Assembly: GCA_030737835.1 (NCBI GenBank)
Contig: CM060847.1
Location: 17,088,656-17,152,655, forward strand
DNA from: Acorus gramineus
Taxonomy: Eukaryota > Streptophyta > Magnoliopsida > Acorales > Acoraceae
Reading direction: 5' to 3'
Length of the DNA stretch: 64,000 nt
This document shows positions 33,222-46,060 of this stretch, piece by piece. The position numbers were made by a program, and so were the translations under genes. Under the pieces are notes generated by a model. The model searched no databases, was not told the origin of the DNA, and was given only the letters and a program-made list of their open reading frames with translations. The first letter of the stretch is position 1. Each line of letters begins with the position of its first letter.

Positions 33222-36200
33222 ATGTCTGAATATCATGATGATGCCTCTAAAAGTTCTAGCTCAGGTATAAATGAAAGTTTTCAAGATAAGGAAGACAAGA
33301 ATATTGCTGGGAGTTTATCTAGTTCTAGCTCAGGTGAAGATAGCAATATTCAGGATGTGGAACACATGACCATTGGTGGAATTTTAGCGGAAAAAACTCA
33401 TAGTGCAAATGGGAGCCTGGGAAAGCGTTTATCTCATCTAGATTCAATCCCGGTTGGTATCACATCCTTGTGTTAACCATGCCTTGCATACTTCATGAGA
33501 AACCTTTTTTTTTTTTTTTTTTTGCTTAATTAATTTGTTCATTGAATTTAAAACATCTTATGTGACAGTATCATTGACATTAATGACATATTTACCTTTT
33601 TTTTTATTTTTAATCGTGGAGTATGTTTGCTATACAAAACTATTGTCAAAACTCTCGATTAAATACATCTTTGACTGCCATATTCAAATGTCGAGTGAGT
33701 GTCAAAAGCACTTGAATTGCGCTAATAGTTAAGGGATGAGCAAAGTTCAAATGAAAAGATTAATCTGAACAATTTGAGCGATAGAGATCAGAAGGGCTTG
33801 CACTGAGATGTTTGGTCTTGTAATATTTATGATTATCAGAAGTGCTGATTTAAATTTAAAACAGAGATAAAAAATCAACGATTGAATTTTATTCAGTTCA
33901 AGAATAGAAAGAACCTTAAGTTGCTATTGAAATTCCTGTTTCTTGGCTGATGTGTGGAACAAAATGTGTTACTAAGGAATTCTGACTCCTAAATACTAAT
34001 TATGAAGCCAGATGCTGGGTGATTGAAAAGAACCACATAATCACCTGAAAATTCTACATGATTCAGTTGGCATTAAATAAATATTTAGTCAGTGATTATT
34101 CTTAAGACATGCCCTTAGTGTTCTGCAATTCACTGAAATGTTGTCAGAATCCTTTGGCATTCGGAAGAAAATTTGTGTAAGCTAGTGAAATCCCATTTAT
34201 AAAAATCAGCGTCCTAGTATAATAGTATGAAACAGTGAGACCTAGAAGATATGCTTTGCCCTTCTTCTTCTCCTAAAGTTAGGAGATTAAGCATATCCAA
34301 CATGGCAAATTCCTCTGTTCTGTGTGTCTTTGAATTCATAGGTACGTGTTTCTATTAGTTGATTCATCAGAAAGCAGCATCAATTCAGACAGACCAGGGA
34401 ACAATTTTGAATGAATATGTTAAAACGGCACCTTTCATCTAATTCAGTTCTAAGGGACTTTGGAATTGAAGTCTCCCATTACTTTCTCGTTCCATATATT
34501 TTCTCTGATTCCACAGAGATCTGCCATTGTCCTGTAAATGCTCTCAAAGCTAATGCTGTCTTTAAGTAGCTACTGTTAGTCACTATGTGTAGGTTTGATG
34601 TTATGGATACCTGTTATCTGTCAGAAATTATGTTATGCATGGGTATATAGTGGAGGTTGCACTTTTGATGTCATATTTCAATTGTATTTTATGAGGAAAC
34701 TGCATGTGCTGTACATGTGACTTACAAATAGGTATTTTATGAGGAGTGTCTGTCTTTTGCAAGAGGTTCTGTTTATAGGACCGGTTGGTAAATATAAGTT
34801 TGTGTGATTTGATATTTACCCATCTAAAATTCCAATCTAACAAGGACAGTTTGATAGATATCAGTTTTTACAAGGGCCTAATAGCAATTGCCATTGGAAA
34901 TAAAGAGGAAAGTCTACATATATAATACATTGAAGGACAGAGATCTTTTGATAATGTCCTTATATTCTTTTTGACGAGGACCTGGAGAATGCGAGGGCCT
35001 CACGGCCTACTCCCACATGCATGAGGGATCAAAGTTATAAAAGTATAGATAATAAGAGGCCCCTTATGATGCACGTTACTCATTTTTGGTTTTTGTTGGG
35101 TTTTATAATATTCATGATGTTCAATCCAATACTTCTGATTCAAATCATTTGGAGCGAAACCTGTATAACTAAGAATGCACACATCAGGCTCACTCAGTTT
35201 AGTACTATATTTACCGGTGTTTAGAAGGTGTGCATCTATCATGTATTGGTTTTGTAAGGAACCTAATTCAATAGTCTTTCTCTAAAGCTTGAATCTTGTA
35301 CTATGATATAGAATGTCAGTCTTGTACTCTCTAAGCAAGGATAATTCTTTATCCAGATGGTCTCTTCTTGCATTTTCTTTCCATTCAGATTTTTCATAGA
35401 TGATGAACTTGTCATGATATTTCCTTTCATTGTAATGCATCATTATATTGAAATGATAAGATGTGGACACCATTCCCCCTACACTTACACGTGGTCACCA
35501 TCTCATCAGCGTTGGATTAAATGGATTTTTACCATATGGTTATAAAATCCCACCCAATAGTGACCCTTTTTTTTTTCTCTCCCCCCATGATCCCCCCTTC
35601 TCTCCCAAGAAATTAGGTGATTTTTTTTTTGGACCATCTCCTCAACGTCCGATTCAATAGACTTTAATCAAATGGTGATGAGACGGTGACCGCATGTAAG
35701 GTGGGAGGTATGATGTTCACACCATATCATTCCTCAACATATAGATATGGCATGGTCTTATGTTTATATAATTAGAGCTACTCATGCATCTTGCTCATTT
35801 CTAGATTGTATTGACAGCACACACCTCGAGTAAATGGGGAAATTCCTGATGTGGATGATGCTACCTTGGATCACGAAAGACTGTCAGAAAGGTTTGTTTC
35901 ATGTAAACTTGAAAACAATGCTGTTTTATTTTTATTATACTTGTTGCAACTTTGTAGCAACTTTGTGCTTCATTGTTATTGAATTAATGAATTTGGTATG
36001 CCAGGTGTCTTGGTTGTCCATTATTGTTTTTTAGTTTCCAAATGATTGCATTTGACTTGAGATTGCCTATGGAAATAAAAAGCAGCATACAAGACAGCCT
36101 TGGAATTCGTTTAAAAAAAAAAGAAAAGAACATTGGAATTCATTTTACCTGCTAAAGCTGCTGACCTAAGTTGTTGGTAACTAAAATGAGGCACTCTAAT

Positions 36201-39200
36201 TACTTTCTTATAAAATTTGCATTGCCGGGATGTGATGTAATCTCAAAAGACTGTTGTTAAGTTTGTATTATTAAAAGAAAACAAAATGGGTGATGTTTCT
36301 TTGTTCGTCATAATTCTATGGGTAGAAGTATTAATATCACAAGCCTTAGAATTCTTTTAATTTAACAATCATTGAGAAAATTCCCGGAAAATGCACCAGT
36401 ATATTGTACTTTCCCTTTTGGTCTCTTTCCTCTTAATAGAAGGGCGGATGCCTACTGTTTATATTAAAAAAAAAAAAATCATTGAGCAAATTATTTAATG
36501 ATAAGAATTATCTAATTGCTTCAAATTGAACATCCTGAAGAAGCCCATAGTGGTCTTGAAATAAATTCTTCGTCATTTCATGTTTAATGTTTCTTGGAGA
36601 TTGTTTAACATTCATTCAATAGTGTGAGTTAGTTGGGCAGTTTTTATGCAATTTGTGTTCTGTGATTTCAAGGGTTGTATTTTATCAATTATGATGACTT
36701 CTTGGGGCAAGTTCATGATAGTATACCCTTAAGAATGACTCTTTTTTTTTAAAAATCATCCCATAGGGGTTTTAGAGATTGTTTGTCATGAGGTTAAAGG
36801 TTTCTGAGGTTTTTAGGTCACATCTACTACATGATTTTGTAGCCACCAGATGCTGGTGGGTTCATTTGGAAGTCGAGCTATCTTTGTTGATGGACTCATT
36901 AGTGACATAAGTCTTGAGATGTTGATGTTGATAACATATCAATAGTCTAAATTTGTTCACGGTTTCAGCACAACTTCTGATACCTAAGTGCCTATGCCAG
37001 ACTACCCTGAAGTCTTGATTGGACACAGTTCTATATAAGGCAATAACATGGGGTGAATTTTCTGGTGGATGCATGATGCATTCTATTCAATAAAAAATGC
37101 TTGTGATACTTGAATAGAAGAAATATTGTTAAAAGAATCCCTTTTGCATAAACATTAAATAATTTACTTTATAAACTTCTTACTTTTCTCTCTCTTTTAT
37201 CTTTAACATGTATAAGCCATCTTATTGTATAATAAACTTTTGCAATTTATATGCTATATATGTTGGGAAATTCCAAATTGCATCCTTTCCTTCAGTATTC
37301 CCATATTTTTATCTAGGAAAACCTCATACGTCTTTGTAATGAAGGAAATTGACATTAAGAGGTTCACAATTCGACTGTCCATAGTAAGTATACTATCATG
37401 TGGAGTGAAAATTTTCAATCAAGTAAGCTCCCCGTTTGTAAGCAAATGATTAAAATTAGGAATTTATGTTTAAAGACCATGTCTATTGGAATCTCCAAAT
37501 CCATCTAAATAATCCTTACATTTGGATGTGTTAAACCTTCCAAGCTATCTACACTGCTTATGTGTTTGTCAAAGAATTTTTGCATAATTCTTGATATAAT
37601 GGTTTTTTCATGGGCTACTATAATGATTCCACTAGTTGCATTTTTGAGATAGATTCTTTCCTATCTTATGGTGTTTCTGCTGATCCGCTCAATGTGTTTG
37701 AAAATGAACTTCCATTCAAAGCTGAAGTATATAAATATAATTAGTTTGTCGGTGCCTGTATCTTAACTCACCAGATTAGATATTATACTATTTCACCGCT
37801 CCCCCACCCCAGAAAAAAATAAAGAAAAAAAAATCCTAGTTATATGAATCTACATCATTCCCATGATTAGCCTTGGCTCTCGACATACTAGGGAAGTTTT
37901 GATACCAGAGAACTGTTGTGAAATTAGGTTCTAGTTATTTTACAATCAATACAACCAATTAAAAGGAATATGTATATATTGTCTGATGGTATTCCCTGTG
38001 GGGTGTAATGGGGAATGCTGGGCAATAATTTTTTCTCTAAGCCTTTTTATAATGCTTCCTTAAAATTATGTGCTACTTGAAGTTCTCTCTAAGTTCTTGA
38101 TCCTCTTTAATGATTTTCCATCAGATTATCCACATATGGTTTAGCTGAATTGCAAATTGAAGGAGATGGAAATTGTCAGGTGAGTTAGCAATAAAGTTTC
38201 CTTATGAAAAAAAAGAAGGTGGGTGTGGAATATCTGTTGGGTTGTTGCTGGTTTGGTCATATTTTCTGTAATCTCTACATTTACGATGGAGCAGTTTCGA
38301 GCTTTGGCAGATCAGCTGTTTCGTAATCCCGAGTATCACAAGCATGTGAGGAAGAAGGTCGTCAAACAGGTTTCCCCCCTTCATCCAGCACATCTTGCAA
38401 TTGTTTGTATTCGATTGTTAAAATCCAGATACAGTTATTGAGATCAATATCTTTCTCCGTTGAAATCTGATTATAAGGCAAATTGAGATAAGGGTCTTCA
38501 CTCCTGACAATTCATTTTGTTGGCTCACTTTTATGTTTGTATCTATAATCATTTGTTGGATAGAACTTCGGCCATTTCAGTAATTTTTTTTTGAGCAACT
38601 GTGGGATCTCACAAACTGTAATCTATTAACGACAGTAGGTTATCTCAATATGTTGTCTGATCATGCATGTTCAAAAAACTATATCACATTTCCCTATCAA
38701 GGAATCCACAGTCAGAGTGATTACTTGATGAACCTGAGAAGAATTTAAAGAGGAGGAGAATTTTTTATTTGATATATCTTATGCTTATGATGAAAGATCT
38801 TTCAGACAGTTATCTATATCGCAGCAATACCTATCATCTCCATTGAGTATCTTGCTGATAGGAAATGCTGTCAAGTCCTCTGGTTCAGTAACACAGACGT
38901 AGAGATTGTTAAAGATATTTATTTATTTATCTGATTGGTGAAGTCATGATGTGCCTCTCAGTTTTATGTACTGACAATTGCCCGAGAAGAAATTTCATTT
39001 GTCTCCAACTACGCCAGCCGCATTATCTGTAATCGAAAGTTGGGTTCTAAAAAGCATGGTGTGACAAAAATGGGATGTTAATGTGAAGATGTGACCATGA
39101 GAAGAAGCATACAATAAAAAATCATAATTTTTCATCTGGAAAACAATGGGTGTGTTAGAAGAAGCTCAGGTCAGTGGTTATAAGAAAAAAGATCTTAAAA

Positions 39201-42200
39201 GATAATAAACCTACTCCAGGAGTTAGCTTGACATGATTTTTGATGTAGTAATACGTAATCCTGATTTTGAACCACTGGGCAAAAATGCTGGGTTGAGTGG
39301 ATCAATTATGATTGTATGACATCTTGAGACAAACTTCTGTTTGGACACAGTTCGATGGTTGACAATAAAATTTGCAACAATGAGGTCCTGGTTCAAAGCC
39401 CAGCGCTTACCTGTAGAAAAAAAACTTCTGTTTGTGGTTCTCTACAATTGTCTTTGGATCTTTGTATTTCGGTTCAAACCCCTATGTTAGACGCGTGAAA
39501 ATTTAACCCTACTTGTGTGACTTTGCTCTTCAATTTCTCATCAGTTAATAATTGAGATCCTGTTTTGTTGGTACATTACTCTTCCTTTCTTTCTGCAGCT
39601 GAAGCATCACAAGAAGTTGTATGAAGGGTATGTTCCAATGGACTACAATACTTACCTAAAAAATATGAAAAGGTATCCTTCCTTTTTTCCAGGAGGAAAT
39701 GAGAGTTCCTTCCCTATTTTCTAGTCATATACCCTTGTTTTCTAAAAACAAATGATTAAATTTTGCTGTGTCACTGTCCATTAATTTTGTTTATCCTTTA
39801 GGTCTGGGGAATGGGGTGATCACGTAACACTTCAAGCAGCTGCTGATCGGGTATTGTTAAGTTTCAGTTTCGAGTGGGATATTATGTTTAGGAACATAGC
39901 CGTTTTTAGCACTTTTGTAATTTAAATTGTTACCTTGTTTTTTATTGGTATCTTTCCAATCACATGATATGGGCATTTATTATAATATATCCTGGTAGTT
40001 ATCGAACACTATATGAATAAAATAAGTTGAAAGTAAATCATGGTTTCAAGATTTCTATGAGATTTTAAATCAAACCCAGCTCATTGCATTATAGTCGTTG
40101 AGAATGATTGAGAGGTATATCTTGTGTGTTACAGGGACTCTCTGAATGAAATTCTATAATACAATTATACATGCAGTCAATATATAATTATGTCAGACAC
40201 CTGACACTTGTATGCCGACATTGTTACTTATTGGGACACCTTTTGGAAGTGACAAGAACTGTATCATTTACTTTTATGGTATATATTCATGCATAATTGA
40301 ATGTGTGAATATATGTAGCTAAATTTTAGGGGCCCTCATAAGTCGTCTTTCTTTTATTTCCATGTAAGATTGCTTGGTCCTCCATATTTTGCTTTGCCCT
40401 TAACAATCGGAGACTGGTTGTAATCTGGAGGTGGTAGATTTCATAAAAAATATTTATCCTCCTCCACTGAGCCAACCAAGCCACAGTTAAATTGGCACAT
40501 TTGTTGGTTGATAGAAAACTAATTGTGATTCTAGAGGATGTAAATCATACTAAGTCCAGGATAGAGACCCTGAACACGATGTTTGTCATTTATTTTTTGA
40601 AATATTGTGCCTGGCTGAACTTTTGAAATGTGTACTACCGAGGAAAGCATGTCTATGGGCTGTACTGGAGTTGGCTTGTACATGGCCTTGTATTTGTGTT
40701 TGACTAGCTCGTTATCGAATTACATTTTAATCAGGTACACATACCAAGCACCTTGATAAATTACCGGCCCGGTCTTAAAAAGCTTTCTACTCACCTATCC
40801 AGTTCTTCATTCAAACACTTAAGCCATTCCTCTTCCCTTGAATACCTTACTGTGATATTTGAGAATGGGTATATCCTGCTCCCTACTTCTCATGCAGCAT
40901 TTAGTTCCATGTATCATGTGGGACAGTAGCTCAGTTATCCAAAGTTTAAACAGATTGGTCACCTTGTTTTCAAGAACTTCCTAGTTGCATAGGTAAGTGG
41001 TGGGAGTTGAACCCAGGACCTCTAGGTTGGAAATTGTGTTGTCAACCATTGAGCTATGGTTAAACCCTTCCCCTCCCGCATTTACTTATAAACCTTGATA
41101 TATAGATGCTTCGTGCCTCTGGTATTTCATTAAACGGGGTTTGGATATGAAATTGTTGAAGTTTGCATTAGTATATATTTATATTTATTATTTCGATATT
41201 GATATCACTTTGGGTGCCATTCATGTGGAGATATCAAGCTACCAGGAGAAATGCAGCAAAAATATTTCTGCATGATTACACTTCCATTGTGTAGTTCTTC
41301 TTTTGTATTTTAACAATTTTATTTATTAAAAATATGAATCTTCACTCTGCACCGCTGTATGTTTTCTCTTCTCTGACCAAAATCTCCGTTATTTACAGTA
41401 TGGAGCCAAAATTTGCTTGCTTACATCTTTTAAAGATACATGCTTAATCGAGATTATTCCGAAGGACAATAATCCTTCAAAAGGTAAAGAAAATCCAGTT
41501 GTTCTATGCTAGAAAGTAGCTTCAATATGACTTTCATCCCATTATGTGGTAACCCTAAGCAATGTTCAGCGCATCAATCAATAGAAAATGCAACGAGTAT
41601 CATTATATTTTAAAAAAATTGTGACATTTTCCAAAATTGAGTTTTTTTTTTGTGTCCCATGATTTGACTTAGTGGCCGACCGAAGTTAATGTTGGGGTGG
41701 GGGGGTTATAATTTGGGGAAAAAAACTACATTTCACCAATTGAAAATTAATAAAAAAAAGAGAAGACAAGAAATAACAAGGTAAAAAAAGGTCTTTTTAC
41801 TTATCATTTCAAGGATTTTCAAATTCTAGTATGAGTTATTTCTCTTATTATATGCCCGAATTAGAAGTAAGACGGTTTCAATTCTTTTAGAACACAGAGA
41901 ACCGCTGAGGAGAATTGTCTTAAACATCTATAAAAAATTAATCCTTTGAATATCATTTCTTGTGAATGATACAATACGTTTCTGTGTATTTTTTTTTTTT
42001 TGAAAAGTAATTTTACACATTTTAGAGAGTTTTTATTTTGTATTTTGAATAACTTTCTTCAAGTTACCCCTCGAAAAAAATTCTGGGTCTGCCACTAATG
42101 ATACCATGTGCATTGTAAAGTCTTTTTTATGAATCCATCACTTCTGCAGAGCTGTGGCTGAGCTTTTGGAGTGAAGTACACTACAACTCCTTGTATGGAA

Positions 42201-42365
42201 CAGGAGGTGAATGCAACTTTTCTACATTATTCTCTATAATCATACATATTATTCTTCAGGGATACTAGAAAAAGAATCTTAATGTGCCTATTCTACTCTG
42301 CAGATTTACCCACTCGCGTTAACCAAAAGAAGCATTGGTTTTTTAGAGGAAGCCATCGAGATTGA
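33222..42365 (+). CDS. OTU-domain deubiquitinating enzyme (plant OTU9-12 type)
   Basis: Nine coding exons: 33222-33452, 35818-35891, 38125-38179, 38295-38369, 39599-39672, 39802-39850, 41399-41483, 42150-42206 and 42304-42365; 253 residues, TGA at 42363. Residues 1-77 are Ser/Asp/Glu-rich and probably disordered (ASKSSSSGINESFQDKEDK). The OTU cysteine-protease domain spans about 100-240. It has the catalytic Asp and Cys in EGDGNCQFRALADQLF and the catalytic His in WSEVHYNSLYG. It also carries the family signatures HVRKKVVKQ, YEGYVPMDYNTYL, SGEWGDHVTLQAAADRYGAK and SFKDTCLIEIIP. The reaction is removal of ubiquitin from proteins. The length and the SGEWGDHVTLQAAAD block fit plant OTU9/10/11/12. 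All junctions keep frame and the catalytic triad is present, so it is likely functional. Introns host MITEs and two SINE-like copies. Confidence 0.94.
35472..35714. mobile_element. MITE-like inverted-repeat element in OTU intron
   Basis: The left arm CACTTACACGTGGTCACC, ATCTCATCAGCGTTGGATTA pairs with the right arm read inwards (CCTTACATGCGGTCACC, GTCTCATCACCATTTGATTA). The arms are about 50 bp. It lies in the large intron between the first two coding exons. No target duplication was settled. Confidence 0.6.
39347..39425 (+). mobile_element. SINE fragment in OTU intron (sense)
   Basis: CAGTTCGATGGTTGACAA (A-box-like) is followed by GAGGTCCTGGTTCAAAGCCC (B box GGTTCAAAGCC), then CGCTTACCTGTAG and an A-run. 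It matches the tRNA-derived head of the 41066-40920 copy at roughly three bases in four. Confidence 0.6.
40920..41066 (-). mobile_element. tRNA-derived SINE in OTU intron (antisense)
   Basis: On the - strand, ATAGCTCAATGGTTGACAA provides a good A box (TAGCTCAATGG) and GGTCCTGGGTTCAACTCCCA a good B box (GGTTCAACTCC), spaced as in a tRNA-derived SINE, followed by CTTACCTATGCAACTAGG. It is opposite in orientation to the intronic copy at 39347. Confidence 0.65.
41672..42101. mobile_element. MITE-like insertion in OTU intron (AGTGGC ends)
   Basis: The left end TTAGTGGCCGACCGAAG and the right end read inwards TTAGTGGCAGACCCAGAATT are inverted relatives, resembling the common plant AGTGGCGGAGCCAGGA ends. 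No clear target duplication. Confidence 0.5.
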
Positions 42366-43241
42366 TCTCTTTGAGATGCAAAGGTTGAGAAAAAAGCTGT
42401 TAAAATTCGTTTGTGGTACCAGGAACTGTTATACACTACTATTCTTCCATACATGTTAATGTCCTTAACACCGTATATATACAGGAGTTAATGATGTATA
42501 TGGCATAGAAAATATGGAAGATTGGATGGAATAGTTACAGTGAGACTGATATTTTTTTTTCCCATGCATATAAATAAAAGTTCATTTTTATTGATTTGGT
42601 CTCTTCAGTTTTCATGTAAGTTCCAGGTTGGACTTGTATGATGCTCAAGCACATTGCAGGGAAATGAACATTAATGGTAAGCATTTTTTTATAACAAAAG
42701 CAAAAGTGCTGTTTTAAAAGTGTACATTTTTTTTTGTGAACATTAATTTTTTCTTTGGATAATGTGAAGACCACGTTACTTTATATAATTAAGGGTAAAA
42801 GATATCTACATCTCTATAAACATATGTAATACCGTATAAGTCTTTGTTAAAAATATAATCATGATTATCCGTATAGCTTATGTCATTATTCAAATATATA
42901 CATTATTATACAAGTTTAAAAGTGAACATTAATTATCATGTGCCTTGGTAAGAATGATTATACTTTAGCCTACATTTGAATAATTATATAAGCTAAATAA
43001 TTTTATTCTATTATAGATAAGAAATAATTCAAAAATCAAAGTAAGGTATATATATTTTTATTTTAACAAATCATTTCCTTGTTAAAAAAAAATATATAAA
43101 TGAAACTGCCAATTTTTTTTTATAAACTTGTACATTCAAATCAACCCTAATACACCCATACCATTAACTCTAAATTGATGGTTAGTTTAGTCACCATCTC
43201 ACTCTAAATTAGTCACCACCTCAACTCTTCTTTATGTATAA
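42366..43241. other. OTU 3' UTR and intergenic
   Basis: 3' UTR of the OTU gene followed by AT-rich sequence with no recognised feature. Confidence 0.5.
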
Positions 43242-44011
43242 TAGGCCTGTCAACGGGTCGGGTCCGGGTCGGGTCAGGGTGGACCCGGACCCGACCCGTG
43301 ACAAGACCCGGCGGGTCCGGGGAAATGTGGACCCGGACCCGTCGGACCCGGGTCGGGTCCGACCCGACCCGGTGGTTGGGTAAAAAAAAAAGAAAAGAGA
43401 GGAGCTCATGTATTTGTTTGCCTTATCATTCTATTTGAAATTTTTTGTAATAAAACATTATTGTTAATGAGACTATGTTTGAATATAATTTTATACAATT
43501 CAAAAGAAGTAAATGAATTATTAAACAACATCCAAAACAATAATCATTAACATAAAAAACATATTAACTTAAATAATAAACATAACTAACCTAAACAACA
43601 TTCAAAACAATATTAACCTAAACAACATTCAAAACAATAAACACTAACATATTAACCTAAATAATAAACATAAATCATGCAACAAACAAATTCAAAAGCT
43701 AATAAGTTAATTGTCCAAAACAAACCGATTTATAGGCTTGTTATGATTATGATTTATGAACTTGTAGATACAAAAATAAGTTAAGTAAGAAATAAAATTA
43801 TGTATCAACTAATACTAATGGTCTTATAATATATGAGCATATTTTAATAAAACAATCGGGTCTCGGGTCCAACGGGTCGGGGCGGAGTGGACCCGGACCC
43901 GACCCGTTTGTTTGTTCGGGTTCAACTTGGGTCGGGTCCAAATCGGGTCAGGTATATTACACGTGTAATCCGGTCCGGGTCGGGTACCGACCCGACCCCT
44001 TGACAGGCCTA
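43242..44011. mobile_element. hAT-like element with GGGTCGGG subterminal repeats
   Basis: The ends are near-perfect inverted repeats: TAGGCCTGTCAACGGGTCGG on the left, TAGGCCTGTCAAGGGGTCGG read inwards on the right. Dense GGGTCGGGTCC/GGACCCGGACCC motifs fill the subterminal 120 bp at each end; the middle is AT-rich and non-coding. The flanking 8 bp match poorly, so its own target duplication has decayed. A second copy lacking the first few bases lies at 48306-49069. Confidence 0.78.
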
Positions 44012-44339
44012 CTTGGTAACACATCTCTATCCATGTCAGCCGGGCCACCTACGCTTTATACAGCCCTCTGAAAGGTAATTAATTTGTTAAAATATCCATG
44101 AAACGATACAAACGGGTTAAGAAAATAAAGAAAAAAAATTATTTACACAGGTTTAGGCGATGTGTAAAAAAAAAAAAAATTTCACATTCACTTATAACTC
44201 ATCAATAAATATTATAAATAAGTGGTATAATAAAATTTATCATTTGAATAAAAAAAAATGCTTACTTGAGCTTATGTAAACTTTTTATGTATAATTGCTC
44301 TGATATAATTAAAATTTTAAATTAATAATGTTTATTTGG

Positions 44340-46060
44340 TGTCCCCCAATGTCTCAAAACCTATTGTACAGCAAACAACACATAATAGAGTTATCAAGCA
44401 AAAAAAAAAAAAAAAAAAAACAAACATAATAGAATAGTGAATTCTACTCTGAAAGATGGGATAAATTAAAAGAACAATTTTCTTTCATGATCAAGAGTGA
44501 CATACTAGTTGCGTGATAGTGCTTACACAGCACATGCAACAGTGATATATCATATGAATAACAAATCATTCAATACTTGGCATTAAAAAAAATAAAAACA
44601 TAATAGAATAGTGAATTCTACTCTGAAAGAATTCAGATGGAATCAATTTTCTTCATGATCATGAGTGACATACTAGTCGCGTGATAGTGCTCACACAGCA
44701 CATGCAAGAGTGATATATCATATGAATAACAACTCATTCAATACTTGGGATACATGGTTTTGCTATGCAAGATGACATAGGAAAAGTCTGTAGGAACAAG
44801 GTTTTCATGCTAGTGGACTCCTGCTAGGCAGGTGTGTCATTTTTTTCTTATAAAAAAAACAAAAACTTTTACATTGAACTGAATAAAATGAAATAACTCA
44901 TAAATAATAATTATATGAATCAAATTAAACAATGTGACATCCAAATGGACTTTTTTTGTAGTATTAAACTGAATTAACATATTTAATACTAAGTCGAACT
45001 AAAATCAATTCATGTAAATAATGAAGACACATGAGATGTTCCACCGACTAATCATGATGGATAATTGAATAATGTGTGAATAAAGATTTATAAAAGATAA
45101 AAAAATGATGACAATTGATTTGACCGTTGATTTATAAGAGGTGATGAATTTCACAGTGAGCTCACATATTCTTTTGAGTTGAATAACTTGAAATAACTTA
45201 ACTCTAGGGGTTGGTTGGAATTCATATACTACTTTATACCAGTTAATTCTGATATATAGATTTTCATTTATTTTAACCTTCTAAACACCTATTTTGACTA
45301 ATTCCCACTTTTTCAGGCTTTATTCTCAAACCAAACGAGGGAAGTGTTTATGTTTGGAGATTGATATAATGCGCATCAATTATTAAAAAATAGAAGCACA
45401 TGAACACTAAAAGCAAAACCAAAAAAATTAGAATTGTTGTTTATTAAATACTATATGATTATTTTGGGTTTGATCCATGTAATTTTTTGGTTGTTGGATA
45501 CTATGTATGTATTTCCTATGTGTAGTTTATTTTGTAATAATTGTGGAATCCGTTACAGGGGATGGAAGGTGATGGACAAGAAAATGGAACGCCACATAAT
45601 TATAAAGAGCTAGAAAGAAATGAACTTAAAAAGACAATAGAAAAAGATAGGGAAATGCAGACAATGCAGATGATACATGATGCATAGCAAAATCATATTT
45701 AGAGTTGTCAAATAATAATAATAACAACGAATAATGTTAAGATCAATTTATCGGGACAGTCCCCATGTGGTACTCCCTTATTTAAAATAGTAAATGTTAA
45801 TATATTTTCAAAATGTAAATATCTTGCATGAAACCATTGAATGCAAAATATGAAAAATTGTTAAGAGATACATTTTTCATCCAAGGAGATATAAAATACC
45901 TTTTTGAGGTAGGACAATCCTGGAGTGTCATAATGCAAATAATCAATAGAGTATCATCAATCAAAGTGCTGTTACACACATTCCTTTTTTCAGTCTTTTA
46001 ATTCCATATGTTTTGTTAGTACCATATACCCACATTAACAATGTACATGTTTTTTTAATT
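44340..46060. repeat. older duplicated segment R1 (partner 52256-54690)
   Basis: It shares, in order, TTTGGTGTCCCCCAATG, CCTATTGTACAGCAAACAAC, GGGTTTGATCCATGTAATTT, GTGGAATCCGTTACAGGGGA, ATATCTTGCATGAAA and TTTTGAGGTAGGACA with the downstream segment. An internal tandem duplication of about 174 bp (CATAATAGAATAGTGAATTC at 44425 and 44599) is also present. A stretch at 45072-45250 resembles the MITE-like repeat at 17331. Confidence 0.8.

Noticed and set aside
43234..44019. 8-bp target duplication for the GGGTCGGG element
   Set aside because: The two flanks agree at only about half of the positions, so no duplication is claimed despite excellent inverted ends.
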